DNA of 56,531 bases from Nemertoderma westbladi (Eukaryota > Xenacoelomorpha > Nemertodermatida > Nemertodermatidae): the NCBI GenBank assembly GCA_032718475.1, contig JAUCBJ010006154.1, positions 1 through 56,531 of the forward strand, read 5' to 3'. Positions 10,629-21,602 of this stretch are shown here, piece after piece. A program made the position numbers and the translations under genes. The notes beneath the pieces were generated by a model, which saw only the letters and a program-made list of their open reading frames with translations, was not told the DNA's origin and did not search any database. The number at the start of each line of letters is the position of its first letter. Position 1 is the first letter of the stretch.

Positions 10629-11471
10629 ATGTCTCATTATACTGATTACGACACAGTCAGTCTTCAATACGACAAATCTCGCCAACCAATTGGCTTACAA
10701 ATCTATCTCGGCAGTCTACAGACCCTAATCAATCAGCCAATTAGTGATGTGCATGTATTGGACCTAGGGTGTGGGACTGGTTCCTATGCTAAGTCCATTC
10801 TCGACCACGGTGTCGGAAAACTTACTATTATGGACGGGAGTGAAGGAATGCTCGGTGTTGCTAAGAATAAACTGAAAGGCTTCGGTGACAGACTTGTAGG
10901 AGCAGTTCATGGAGTGCTGCCCGAGGTCCCATTTAAAGATGCCCAGTTCGACTGCGTTATGATAAACCAAGTGATTCACCATCTAAGCGACGTTAACGCC
11001 GATGGTGATAAGTTTTACAAACTTCAAGAAACAATAAGAGAATCACGGAGAGTTTTACGGAAAGGTGGAGTTTTGATTATTAATGATTCGTCTCCTAAGC
11101 AAGTTCTCGAGTCCTTTTGGTTTGCGAAGCTGCATCCGGAATCCAATCTTAGGATGTCAGAGAGGTACGCCCCTATCGACGACATTAAGCAGTGGTTAAA
11201 GTCGTCCGGGTTCCGTCATGTCGAATCATACGTTCCGCTCGATGGTATTCTAATGGGGGAGATGTACTTGGATCCGGAAGGACCCCTCAAGCAGGAGTAC
11301 AGAGATGGCGACTCATACTGGTCCAACATTACCGAAGCTGAGTTGCAGACTGCTGTGGGAGTAGCGGAGAGGAGTAAGAAGGAAGGTAGATCGGAAGTTG
11401 ATATGCGGAGAATGGATGCTCCTAGGAGTCTGTATGGCCAATGTACTATAATTGTTTGTGTTGCTGATTAG
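10629..11471 (+). CDS. Class I SAM-dependent methyltransferase, single exon
   Basis: An intact 280-codon frame. Motif I, the SAM-binding glycine loop, is VLDLGCGTG at residues 43-51. The acidic residue after strand 2 is D69 in 'TIMDGSEGML'. 'FDCVMINQVIHHL' (107-119) fits motif IV/post-IV, and 'VLRKGGVLII' (about 145-155) fits the strand-5 entry. This is a Methyltransf_11/25-like fold, and the length fits a stand-alone small-molecule methyltransferase; substrate unknown. The N-terminal 'YDKSRQPIG' (14-22) resembles the YDxxR motif before motif I in UbiE/Bud23-like families. There is no signal peptide or membrane segment, so it is probably cytosolic. No intron interrupts the domain, although an upstream non-coding exon ending near CTGATATCAG (about 10613-10622) is possible. 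Intronless structure could mean a retrocopy or ancient acquisition from bacteria; neither is shown by the sequence. Confidence 0.9.
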   Translation: MSHYTDYDTVSLQYDKSRQPIGLQIYLGSLQTLINQPISDVHVLDLGCGTGSYAKSILDHGVGKLTIMDGSEGMLGVAKNKLKGFGDRLVGAVHGVLPEVPFKDAQFDCVMINQVIHHLSDVNADGDKFYKLQETIRESRRVLRKGGVLIINDSSPKQVLESFWFAKLHPESNLRMSERYAPIDDIKQWLKSSGFRHVESYVPLDGILMGEMYLDPEGPLKQEYRDGDSYWSNITEAELQTAVGVAERSKKEGRSEVDMRRMDAPRSLYGQCTIIVCVAD

Positions 11472-12030
11472 TTACCTATCGTCGGTAAATGGCGGGCAAT
11501 GTGTTTAGGCCTATATTGGGTTTAATAATATAAGGCTTAATTCTAAGTTCTCAAGTGAAAAGTTTGTGAAACTACATCATTGAGGTTTAAACCAGTGCTG
11601 TATAGTTTACGGTTCCGTATTAGCATGGAACTATTCCGCGCCGCCCTGGCTCAACCCTAAATGGCGTCGTTCCGCAGTTTTGCACTTTAGAATCCATAAA
11701 AGCAGAATCCATTACACGTATATTATTTAGGGGGCCTCTACATTTACATTATCAGCTCAACTCAACTTATTTATATATAGTATAGTTGTTACAGTAATTC
11801 TTGGTTGTTCGGACGGTGACACACATTTGTAGGTGAATGAATGATTGGTGTTTTGATATTTACTGCGGTTTTGGGTTATAAGTAGGGCCTACAGTAGTTT
11901 TTTCCTAGATTTTTTATTTCATTACTTAAATTTGATTAAATTTGCAAATAAATAGTGCATATTTTAATATATTTATTATTTATGGAATTATAAAGGTAAT
12001 TAAATTGTTGATTGTTATTGATTCTTAACA
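11472..12030. other. Methyltransferase 3' flank; candidate poly(A) signal
   Basis: AATAAA at 11947-11952 is the first clear hexamer I see after the methyltransferase stop, ~475 bases downstream. The rest is AT-rich with nothing else recognised. Confidence 0.35.
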
Positions 12031-12370
12031 ACATAAACAAATACTGGATTTTGAGTTCCGTTTTGGAGTACTTCTTGCAGAAACTAAAGTTGTAATAACT
12101 TTAGAGCGTGCGAATGGATTTTGCTCAAATTACTTGCAATGCAATCCACAATTGGCAATCCCAATGCAGCGTGCATTTAGAATGCTATGCCGGCTTATAA
12201 ACAAAGTTGCACCGCAAAACTCCCTAGCCCCTATGACTTTCAGTCCCCTTCTTTTTCTATACATGAAATAGAATATAAGAAATTCCACCAAAAATTTTGA
12301 TTTTACTATTTTCACCGGGAAAAAAGTAAAATCAATGCAATCATAATGGGTTACTACTTTTCCTAGGGAA
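12030..12370 (-). repeat. Dispersed repeat (partner at 23450-23700) with an inserted LINE 3' tail at 12125-12240
   Basis: The outer parts match 23450-23700 in order ('actggattttgagttccgtt', 'aaattccaccaaaaat', 'cgggaaaaaagtaaaatcaa'). The middle, about 12125-12240, is absent from that copy. It reads on the minus strand as the 3' end of the LINE family at 45440-48753: the out-of-frame peptide VIGAREFCGAT..SRHSILN parallels the same stretch there. This records a LINE tail landing inside an older repeat. Confidence 0.55.
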
Positions 12371-12936
12371 ACTTTTTCTCCCGTTTTTTTGGGGTATATT
12401 CGAGCGATAAAGTAACAATAGAATCAATGTAGTTAGTTATATCAACGCGAATGTGTACAATGATAAGGGGAAACTAATATTACAGTTATACTAATACAAT
12501 TACTATGTACAATACGGTTATGAGTAATTAATAACTCAAGTAACGTACCAATGCACGCCAACTATAGTAGTACAATCCTGTATAGTATTGCCTAGCGTAG
12601 ACGAGTTGAGGTAACATAATAAAGGTTACTCCTTACTTGTGCCACAACTGCTTGATCCGGTTGCTTTGACCGGTTGCTGACACATCGACTGTGTCTCTGG
12701 ACAACGGTAGGCCCTAGTCTTTCTCAATAGGGCGAGCAGGATAATGACAATAGAACTTTCAAAAAGTTGGTAGAGGGACTATTTATCGAGCTATTCTTCA
12801 AAAGGTGTAGGTCGGCTCAACCCAATGTAGGTGCGGTTACTCTTAAAATTATAAAACTGTTACCCGTTTTATTGAGTTTAGTTTATTGCTCTAGTTAAAA
12901 CTAGAAACGCTGCAAGGGCAGCGTGAAACGAACCTG

Positions 12937-12961
12937 CCCCCCCCCCCCCCCCCCCCCCCCC
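12937..12961. repeat. Poly-C tract, 25 bases
   Basis: Uninterrupted run of C, one of at least nine long G/C homopolymers in the window. Confidence 0.95.
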
Positions 12962-13039
12962 TGCTTCCCACACACCCATTCAAAACCGCGACATCTACCA
13001 CCCACGGAAGGGTAGCACGAATCGCGTTCCAATCGCACA

Positions 13040-13602
13040 TTTTCAACGGCGAACTTAGTTCCAATTGATACGAATTTAGTTCCAAAATAAATTTTATAAA
13101 GCGAACTTGGTTCCAATCACGAAGAACTTAGTTGCAATCAGGACGAACTTACTTTCCAATCCCAGAATATCATAATGAATTTGGTTCCAGGGGGGCGAAT
13201 TTGGTTCCAATGTTTCAATCGTGGGGCGAGCCTCGAAGTAGGCGAAGCCTTTGTAGAAATATAGTATCAGTAATCAGTATGTCTTTATGTAGGCTTATCA
13301 GTAGTGTAGTGTAGTTTAAACTACATCTGATACGCTAAAGGGCGCCTAAATTGTATGGTACTAAAAAGAGCTTAGGGTCCTCGGAACATTAAGGATTTTA
13401 CGGGTCAAGAGGGGTTAGGTCAATCTTCGCTTCATACTGTACAACTAATCAAATATATTTTCTGCCATGTTTATGTTTAATCTTGTGGGTAGGCAACGTT
13501 AACACGTGCTACACGGTTATGCCATTTATCTACACTTACAATTATTATATACCTATCCCCCTAATTATTCTTCGTCAACTACAGTACGTGGCTCGCCCCA
13601 CA
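13040..13602. repeat. Inverted-repeat block related to the following 54-bp array
   Basis: Words such as CGAATTTAGTTCCAA recur at 13070-13215 and are the reverse complement of TTGGAACTAAATTCG in the array at 13690-14205. Inside, GTGGGGCGAGCC near 13220 is mirrored by GGCTCGCCCCAC near 13591. The same 'GGGGCGAGCCACGAA' word recurs at about 16293 and 17246, so this is a dispersed family. No coding content. Confidence 0.5.
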
Positions 13603-13689
13603 CCTTAAACATTGGAGCCAAAATCGCTTCCTTTGCAGCTGGGTTCGTTTGCATTGGAGCTGGCTTCGCGTCCAGAGGAAGTGAATTCG

Positions 13690-14205
13690 CATGCATTGGA
13701 AATAAATTCGTTTTAGTTTTTTCTGGTTATTGAACTGAGCGCGCCTAAGTTGGAACTAAATTCGTTTTAGTTTTTTCTGGTTATTGAACTGAGCGCGCCT
13801 AAGTTGGAACTAAATTCGTTTTCGTTTTTTCTGGTTATTGAACTGAGCGCGCCTAAGTTGGAACTAAATTCGTTTTAGTTTTTTTCTGGTTATTCAACTG
13901 AGCGCGCCTAAGTTGGAACTAAATTCGTTTTAGTTTTTTTCTGGTTATTGAACTGAGCGCGCCTTAGTTGGAACTAAATTCGTTTTCGTTTTTTATCTGG
14001 TTATTGAACTGAGCGCGCCTTAGTTGGAACTAAATTCGTTTTCGTTTTTTATCTGGTTATTCAACTGAGCGCGCCTAAGTTGGAACTAAATTCGTTTTAG
14101 TTTTTTTCTGGTTATTGAACTGAGCGCGCCTTAGTTGGAACTAAATTCGTTTTCGTTTTTTATCTGGTTATTCAACTGAGCGCGCCTAAGTTGGAACTAC
14201 TGTAA
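13690..14205 (+). repeat. 54-bp minisatellite, about 9 copies
   Basis: Unit begins 'ttggaactaaattcgtttta' and ends 'gaactgagcgcgcctaag'. Copies differ by an A/C swap in 'ttttagttt' and by T-run length, giving two interleaved variants. Confidence 0.9.
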
Positions 14206-14209
14206 ATTC

Positions 14210-15519
14210 GCATGAGCATTCGTAACGTATTAAATTTGTTTGCTTTTCTTTAAGGTGATACAGTAATGCAGTCTCATTTAACTTGAAGGAAACTTGGCCT
14301 TTGAGAATGAGATATCCCCAACAGAGATTTTTCATTTTCGATACACAAAAAAACGAATCATTTCCTATTGCTTGAATGTCAATGAAACGGAGATTGCTGA
14401 TAATGTGTCAGTTCAGTAAAATCCTTTCGTAAAAAACCGCAGTGGAATACAACTTAGTGTCAACCGATAATTTCCGTCAAACCATTGATTTATATCTTTC
14501 ACAAACCAACCATAAAAAGTGCTTTGATTTAAAATATTGTGAAAAAATCATTTATGACAATATTTGGCGTGTTAAATATTTGCTAAAACTTGCTGTTAAT
14601 TTTATTTGCTAGTATTTATTGCTGTTAAGAAAGGGCCTCCACAATTGACAACTCTGAGTCAATAATAATGAATGGATAAACCTGTTGGCATGAATGGCGT
14701 TGTAAATTACGGTATCGGCAAACTCTACAATGTAAATATATTACGATGTGACAGAGTGCCTGTCTATTGTTAGACAGATTGCCTGGCCAGTGTTAAAGAC
14801 AATTATGAATTCGACTCTTCCTATTCAGCCATTTTGTTTATTTTTATAATAATAATGATACGGGAAATGAAGCAATCTAGCTATAATCAATTTTTATGGA
14901 GTCACGATATTTTCGCCATCGATTTTCCCAACTAATTGTAAAATTATTGACAATAAATTTCCTATATAAAGCAAAAATAAAACCTTTCATTGTGAAATAT
15001 GTTTTAAATTAATAATTAGATTTCATTTTTCTATAATTGATTCTTGTATAGTTTAACAGGAGTCACATTAATTGGTGTTTTATTTAAATCGGCATCACTA
15101 TCACCAGTTCCATGATCTACAACAATACAGTAGTTATTATTATTTTTTTTTATTTGAAATGCCATTGATATACGTACTTATTGTATTAAATATATTAAAT
15201 ATTTTATTGTTTTATTTTCCTACTACAATGGATGCGTATCCAAAGTTATTGTGTATTAGGCCTAAAGATGTGCTTCCCTCGCCTTACTTCCTAGAATAGA
15301 CGATTCCAAGTAGCCCTAACACTGAATCATTAGCACACACGATTTATTGCACTATCTTATTTGATTATTTGATTTCTCCTTGAATGTTTCTCATAGTTCA
15401 TCTCATCCAACATGTTAAACCTACAAAAGATGGTTTCGAAATCAAATGCCATTTTCGCAGTTTTGTATAACTTTACAGCAAAGCAATCAAACATCGGCCG
15501 AAGCCGGAGGCGACCCGAA
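14210..15519. other. Intergenic; nothing recognised
   Basis: AT-rich DNA with no coding signature. Short open frames at 15072-15299 and 15446-15640 have no recognisable similarity; the latter runs into the SINE. Confidence 0.4.
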
Positions 15520-15715
15520 GGCTCCTCTTTCGATAGCTGCTACCCGAGAGGGTAGGGATGGGCGCTACTCATATCCCAAGTTTTGCTCCCAGATATTTAA
15601 CTGGTACTCATTGCATCGACCCCAGAGCATGAAAGGCTGAGTGGACCCTAGCGGGGCTGAACCTACAACCAATAGATTGCAGGCCCGGCGCTCAACCAAC
15701 TGAGCTAACGCGCCT
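15520..15715 (-). mobile_element. tRNA-derived SINE, copy 2
   Basis: The minus strand begins GGCGCGTTAGCTCAGTTGGT (A-box), with GTAGGTTCAGCCCCGC (B-box) further on, then the same body as copy 1 including 'gggtagcagctatcgaaag' at the 3' end. Closer to a tRNA consensus in the A box than copy 1. Confidence 0.75.
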
Positions 15716-16419
15716 TAAATTATTTGCAGCAACCACGCAAGAAAAACGCTAATTTCTCATGAAAAACAGGAATTTTCTCACCCCAATTTTCGGAATACGT
15801 GCAATTCGGCTTACTGCTTTGATGTGGAACAGAATAAATTATTTTTATCTGAATTTTTTGGAGCAACCCTACTTCTTCTCCGTGGCATTATTCTAAAAGC
15901 AATCAATTCAAGGGGAGCTGTTTAGATTGCTTGACATGCCAGACATATGGGGGGCACTGAGTAGTTTTACAACAACTGAAAGCATTCAATCTCCAGGAAA
16001 AAAATGGGTAACAATGAATTTGTCGGTTATAATCAAACACCTTTTTTTTCCTTCTAGTGAATCTCTAATAAATGGAAATAGATTATTCAGAGCCATGCGT
16101 AGCGACGTAGCGTAGCTCAGTGTTGCATTCAATGGAAATTTATTCGAACACTTATTATTTCATATTGATTGCAATTGAACATGAACATCTTAAATGGTTG
16201 TATTAATAAATTACAATGCACATTATAAATTAGAACCGAAGCTAATACAATACATTTATTCTGATCTGGCATCCATATATGTATTTAATGTGGGGCGAGC
16301 CACGAAAGTAATCGAGCTTAGCATAGGGGTACCACTATCTTAATCGGTGTGTCTGTAGATCTGTCGTTCTTGGGTTTTTTAAACGCCACTCATAGAATGC
16401 CACCCCAAATTAAATGATT

Positions 16420-16985
16420 TGACAATAAAATATTTTCATTTGGCACCAAATATAACTTTTTGTAGCACCAATTTACATCCCCCAATTTTGAATATCTCTC
16501 TCATCAAAAGCAATTATTTATCCCCCAAAAACAATTATGCATCCCCAAAAACAATTATTCATTCCCCCAAAATAATTAAACATACCCCAAAAACAATGAT
16601 TCAATTTCCCTAAAATAATTACTTGTCAACCAGAAACAATTCTTTCAGCACCAAATATTTTATGGAAAACTTATTTATACAAAATTCATTCATTATTTAT
16701 TTCCATAAATCAAACAAAATATTGAATCATATTATGCCACGACCTTCGTACCAATAATCTGTAACTGAGAGTCTGTAACTGAGAGTATGTTTATCAACTG
16801 TATTATTTTATGTATTTATTATGAGGGGAAAATGTTTTTATTTTGGGGAATATGTATTTATTTTTAGGGAATAAGAATTTATTTTGGGGGGTTAGTATTT
16901 ATTTTGGGGGGAATATGTTTTTTTGGGGGTGGGGGGGGGGGGGGGGGGGGGGGGGGTGTTGAATAAGTATTTAAGGGGGGGAGGG
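16420..16985. repeat. Inverted pair of AT-rich 'TTATTTTGGGGGA'-type repeats with a G26 tract
   Basis: The left half (16420-16660) repeats 'caattattcatcccccaaaa'. The right half (16820-16985) repeats 'tatttattttggggg', its complement. Together with 19800-20965 they form one diverged family in both orientations. The right half decays into G26 at 16931-16956. Confidence 0.6.
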
Positions 16986-17309
16986 GGGGGGTAGCACCCC
17001 CCTATATTACAAATTGACAAAAAAGTTTTTTTATTCTTTCATGTGCCAAATTTAATGGAGATTTCAAATCTGCAAGCAAGTTTCTCATATCTTTCTCAAA
17101 CTCAAGTTATTACCTAAAACGTAAGAGCTGGTGTGATTTTGGAAAAGCCTTCGAGCAGCACTATATATTACAATTGTAAGGGGCCCTTTTCATAAAAAAG
17201 GCTCTTACGTTACAGATATGAATAAAATTGCTAGAAAGTTGACTGGGGCGAGCCACGAAGTTGGCGGAGCCTTAGCGAATTGACACTGTTAGGGGGTGGG
17301 TCAATTTAT

Positions 17310-17334
17310 GCAAATAGTTGTCGTCGTCGTCGTT

Positions 17335-17366
<32 letters not shown>

Positions 17367-17370
17367 TACG
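17310..17370. repeat. (GTC)n microsatellite
   Basis: About 15 near-perfect GTC triplets; it seeds the shorter 'gttgtcgtcg' start of each 315-bp unit that follows. Confidence 0.9.
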
Positions 17371-18720
17371 ATTTTGACATGCTAATAACTTTGTCGGATT
17401 TAAAGCTGCCAAGTTGAAAATTTGTAGGTATCAATATGAGCAAAAGTTGAGATTTTTGAGAGACTTTCAGACACCATCAGTGCAATGGTCTCCCGCTAGA
17501 GGGCCACATGTCTAAACATTAAATGCCCTCCCATTTCTTTGCTTTTAATCCGTTTAAGCTGAAACTTGGCAGATATGTATTAGGCCATTAGCTGTGACTT
17601 TCAAAGGAGGCGAATCCATCTGCAGTTCTCCAGTCTGCCGCTAGAGGGCCAACGGTCTGAAAGTGAAATCGTTGTCGTCGTTACGATTTTGACATGCTAA
17701 TAACTTTGTCGGATTTAAAGCTGCCAAGTTGAAAATTTCTAGGTATCAATATGAGCAAAAGTTGAGATTTTTGAGAGACTTGCAGACACCATCAGTGCAA
17801 TGGTCTCCCGCTAGAGGGCCACATGTCTAAACATTAAATGCCCTCCCATTTCTTTGCTTTTAATCCGTTTAAGCTGAAACTTGGCAGATATGTATTAGAC
17901 CATTAGCTGTGACTTTCAAAGGAGGCGAATCCATCTGCAGTTCTCCAGTCTGCCGCTAGAGGGCCAAAGGTCTGAAAGTGAAATCGTTGTCGTCGTTACG
18001 ATTTTGACATGCTAATAACTTTGTCGGATTTAAAGCTGCCAAGTTGAAAATTTCTAGGTATCAATATGAGCTAAAGTTGAGATTTTTGAGAGACTTTCAG
18101 ACACCATCAGTGCAATGGTCTCCCGCTAGAGGGCCACATGTCTAAACATTAAATGCCCTCCCATTTCTTTGCTTTTAATCCGTTTAAGCTGAAACTTGGC
18201 AGATATGTATTAGACCATTAGCTGTGACTTTCAAAGGAGGCGAATCCATCTGCAGTTCTCCAGTCTGCCGCTAGAGGGCCAAATGTCTGAAAGTGAAATC
18301 GTTGTCGTCGTTATGATATTGACATGCTTATAACTTTGTCGAATTTAAAGCTGCCAAGTTGAAAATTTGTTTTGTTGAAAATCAGTTCAACAGTCACCCG
18401 CTATAGGACTACTTTATGCCTGAAAGTGAATAGATTCTCCCGTCTCATTGATTTTAATCAGTTTAAGCTGAATCTTGCCATATATTCTGGACCACATGCT
18501 GCGTCTTTGTGGGGGGGGGGGGGGGGGGGGGGGGAGGATTTAATCGGTCTGCCGCTATACGACGAAATTTCTGAAAGTGAGATCCGTCTCTCATTTCGTT
18601 ATCCGTTATTCAAGATGAAACTTGGCCGATGTACGTATGTACTATTCATCCATAGGCTGTGTCTTTGTGGGGCTGGAGACCCTAATCCATCTTCAGTTCT
18701 CACTATACCGCTAGAGTCAG
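17366..18720 (+). repeat. 315-bp tandem repeat, ~4 units, each with two CTCF-like cores
   Basis: 'ttacgattttgacatgctaa' starts at 17366, 17681 and 17996, and a variant at 18311: an exact 315-bp period. Each full unit carries one CCCGCTAGAGGGCCAC and one CTGCCGCTAGAGGGCCA, close to the CTCF consensus core. The last ~400 bp are degenerate and interrupted by G24 at 18511-18534. Confidence 0.85.
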
Positions 18721-19800
18721 AAATGTCTGAATAGAAATGAAAGAGGTAAAAAGTGATTAGGCGAAATCTGCTTAAAATTTGCTAATACAGTAATACTTTC
18801 GAATTAGTACTTAAATTAAATTTAAGTCACGTGCTGCGCGAAGGCCCCACTTCGTGTTTACTAGTTATATGTTTAGCAAGCATGAAAAATTTCGTTGAAT
18901 TTCATTCATTTTTGATAAAGTTATTGTTGAACATAGAAAAATGGTATTATCTAAAATAGTGGGAAGGTTTGAACTGTTCCTTAAACTTTAAACACCCATA
19001 TCTCAGAATGACGTTTTTTCATGAAAAAGGCTATTTCTCCGCCAGTTTTAAATGAAATGAGTTGAAATTTGGTACACTTGTTAAGATTCCCCTTCTCCAT
19101 ACTTCTTCTGAACAAATTTGGTTGGAAATGCCCTGGTGCCTTTTTATATCAAAAAGGCCCAAGAAAAGCCCTTTTTTGGGCCTTTTTGTTCTAAAAAGGC
19201 TCCAGAGCATTTGTGGCAAAATTTGTTCAGAAGAATTGGATGCAGATGCAGGGTTCTTCTGAACCCATATTCCAAATTTCGACAAATTTCAACAAATATT
19301 GGTGGAGAAATAGCCCTTGGCGCAAAAAGGAACTTTTTGCCATTACGGAGCAATTTTGGGGCCAATTTTAAAAATATTTGGTTTGGTTATTCTCAAACAG
19401 TCCAGACGATGTTTAGTATCTCAAAAAATAATTTTCACCCGATTTCTCCATTCCAGAGACACAAAAATGTGAGGTTCAATTTTGGGGTACTTCCCCCCCC
19501 CCTCAATATTTTAGTTTTAATTTAATTTACAAGATTGAAAAAAATTAAAAATTTTGAAAAAAAATTAAAAAATTCAAAATTTTTAAAAAATTTAATTTTT
19601 TACACCAAAAATGTAAAAAAAAATTAAAATTTAAGTAATTTCAGGTGTAGAATTTTATGCTGATTCCAAATAACAAAAATTTTCATTTCTACGACCAACA
19701 CAGATAAAGATATGACGATTTAAAGAAAATCAGTTTTTTACCCTAAAATGTTGGGACAGTAGCGGGAGTGTTTTTTTAGCGCCTGGTGCCCAAAGGGTTA
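18721..19800. other. No gene recognised; short internal inverted repeat
   Basis: Overlapping open frames on both strands over 19031-19525 arise from an imperfect palindrome around 'aaaaaggcccaag...cttttttgggcctttttg' and are not convincing genes. Nothing else is recognised. Confidence 0.45.
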
Positions 19801-20965
19801 ATTTGGAGATTGTGGATTTATTTTGGGGGATTGCGAAGTAATTTTGGGGGATTATGCATTTATGTTTTGGGAAAATGTATTTATTTTGGGAAAATTTGTA
19901 TTTATTCTGGTGTTTAAATAATTTTTTTTTGGTTTTGAAAAATTATACTGGTGTTTGAATAATTTTTTTTTGGTTTTGAAAAATTATACTGGTGTTTGAA
20001 TAATTTTTTTTGGTTTTGAAAAATTATTCTGGTGTTTGAATAATTGTTTTTGGTTTTGAAAAATTATTCTGGTGTTTGAATAATTTTTTTTTGGTTTTGA
20101 AAAATTATACTGGTGTTTGAATAATTTTTTTTGGTTTTGAAAAATTATTCTGGTGTTTGAATAATTGTTTTTGGTTTTGAAAAATTATTCTGGTGTTTGA
20201 ATAATTTTTTTGGTTTTGAAAAATTATTCTGGTGTTTGAATAATTGTTTTGAGTTTTGAAAAATTATTCTGGTGTTTGAATAATTTTTTTTTGGTTTTGA
20301 AAAATTATTCTGGTGTTTGAATAATATTTTTGGTTTTGAAAAATATTTCTGGTGTTTGAATAATTTTTTTTGGTTTTGAAAAATTATTCTGGTGTTTGAA
20401 TAATTTTTTTTTGGTTTTGAAAAATTATTCTGGTGTTTGAATAATTTTTTTGGTTTTTAAAATTTTTTCTGGTGTTTGAATAATTTTTTTTGGTTTTGAA
20501 AAATTATTCTGGTGTTTGAAAAATTTTTTTTGGGTTTGAAAAATTATTCTTGTGTTTGAATATTTTTTTTGGTTTTGAAAAATTATTCTGGTGTTTGAAT
20601 AATTGTTTTTGGTTTTGAAAAATTATTCTGGTGTTTGAATAATTTTTTTGGTTTTTAAAAATTTATCCTGGTATTTGAATAATTGTTTTTGGTTTTGAAA
20701 AATTATTGATGTGTTTGAATAATTTTTTTAGTTTTGAAAAATTATTCTGGTGTTTGAATAATTGTTTTGGGTTTTGAAAAATTATTCTGGTGTTTGAATA
20801 ATTTTTTTTGATTTTGAAATATTATTCTGGTGTTTGAATAATTTTTTTGGGGTGACTTTATTTTATTTGGTGTTGAATAATTTTTTGGGGTAAAAATATT
20901 TAAATTGGTGTTATATAATTTTTGGTGAAATTTTCACCAAATTTGGTGTGATTTTAATTGGTAGC
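19800..20965 (+). repeat. ~40-bp AT-rich minisatellite, over 20 copies
   Basis: Unit 'ggtgtttgaataatttttttt' plus 'ggttttgaaaaattattct', about 40 bp, from about 19905 to 20850. It is flanked by the dispersed-repeat tail shared with 9340-9500. Confidence 0.9.
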
Positions 20966-21526
20966 TAAACGTTAATAACTCAGCAAATCCTCGATGAAAT
21001 CTAACCAAACTTGATACACAATGTTATATGGCAAATGTTTAGAAAGTTAACAAATAGAATTTGCGTGATGCCTTCCGGACGAGCGCAATGAGACTAATAA
21101 AAGAGACGAGCGAGTATTGTGTTGTGTATATTCCTAAACAACCTAGTTTAGCATATTGGACGATATTTCACTTTGATCAGTAGCGGCGGTAGAATGTTCG
21201 ATGCCAATTATTTTGGTGACCAGATGTACAACAAGTATTATAAAACTTAAAATGTCATACTTAACCTTAACTTAAATAGCCGTAGTTAGTAGGTTTACAA
21301 ATGACAGTTAAAGCTTGTAAGGGCAAACTGAAATGGACCTCTGTTTTTCCAACCAGTTGAAAGCAAACTGAAAGCATCACTCATTGATATTTTACGAACG
21401 ACGGTTTTAATATACTGTAGTATATAAATAAATAGTATATAAACAGATTTTATACTTTTTAGTAGGCCTAGTTTTAACTATTTTATAGTATTTTTATTGT
21501 AAATTTTATTATTTCCTTTGTTTGCT

Positions 21527-21602
21527 ATGGTAGCTATGGTAACTATGGATTCGAAAATATTGATTTGCGAATTATTTATATTTATATTGATTCTCTTTTC
21601 AG
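21527..21602 (+). CDS. Metalloprotease exon 1 (signal peptide)
   Basis: From the ATG at 21527, 25 codons plus one base, ending at donor TTCAG|GTAGGA. It encodes MVAMVTMDSK followed by a hydrophobic stretch (ILICELFIFILILFS), a good signal peptide. Phase 1 fits exon 2. In-frame ATGs at codons 4 and 7 are alternatives. The same bases also look like a polypyrimidine/AG acceptor, so this exon is less certain than the others. Confidence 0.5.

Noticed and set aside
19031-19525. Four overlapping open frames on both strands with similar peptides
   Set aside because: They come from an imperfect palindrome; no family resemblance and no splice or start support.
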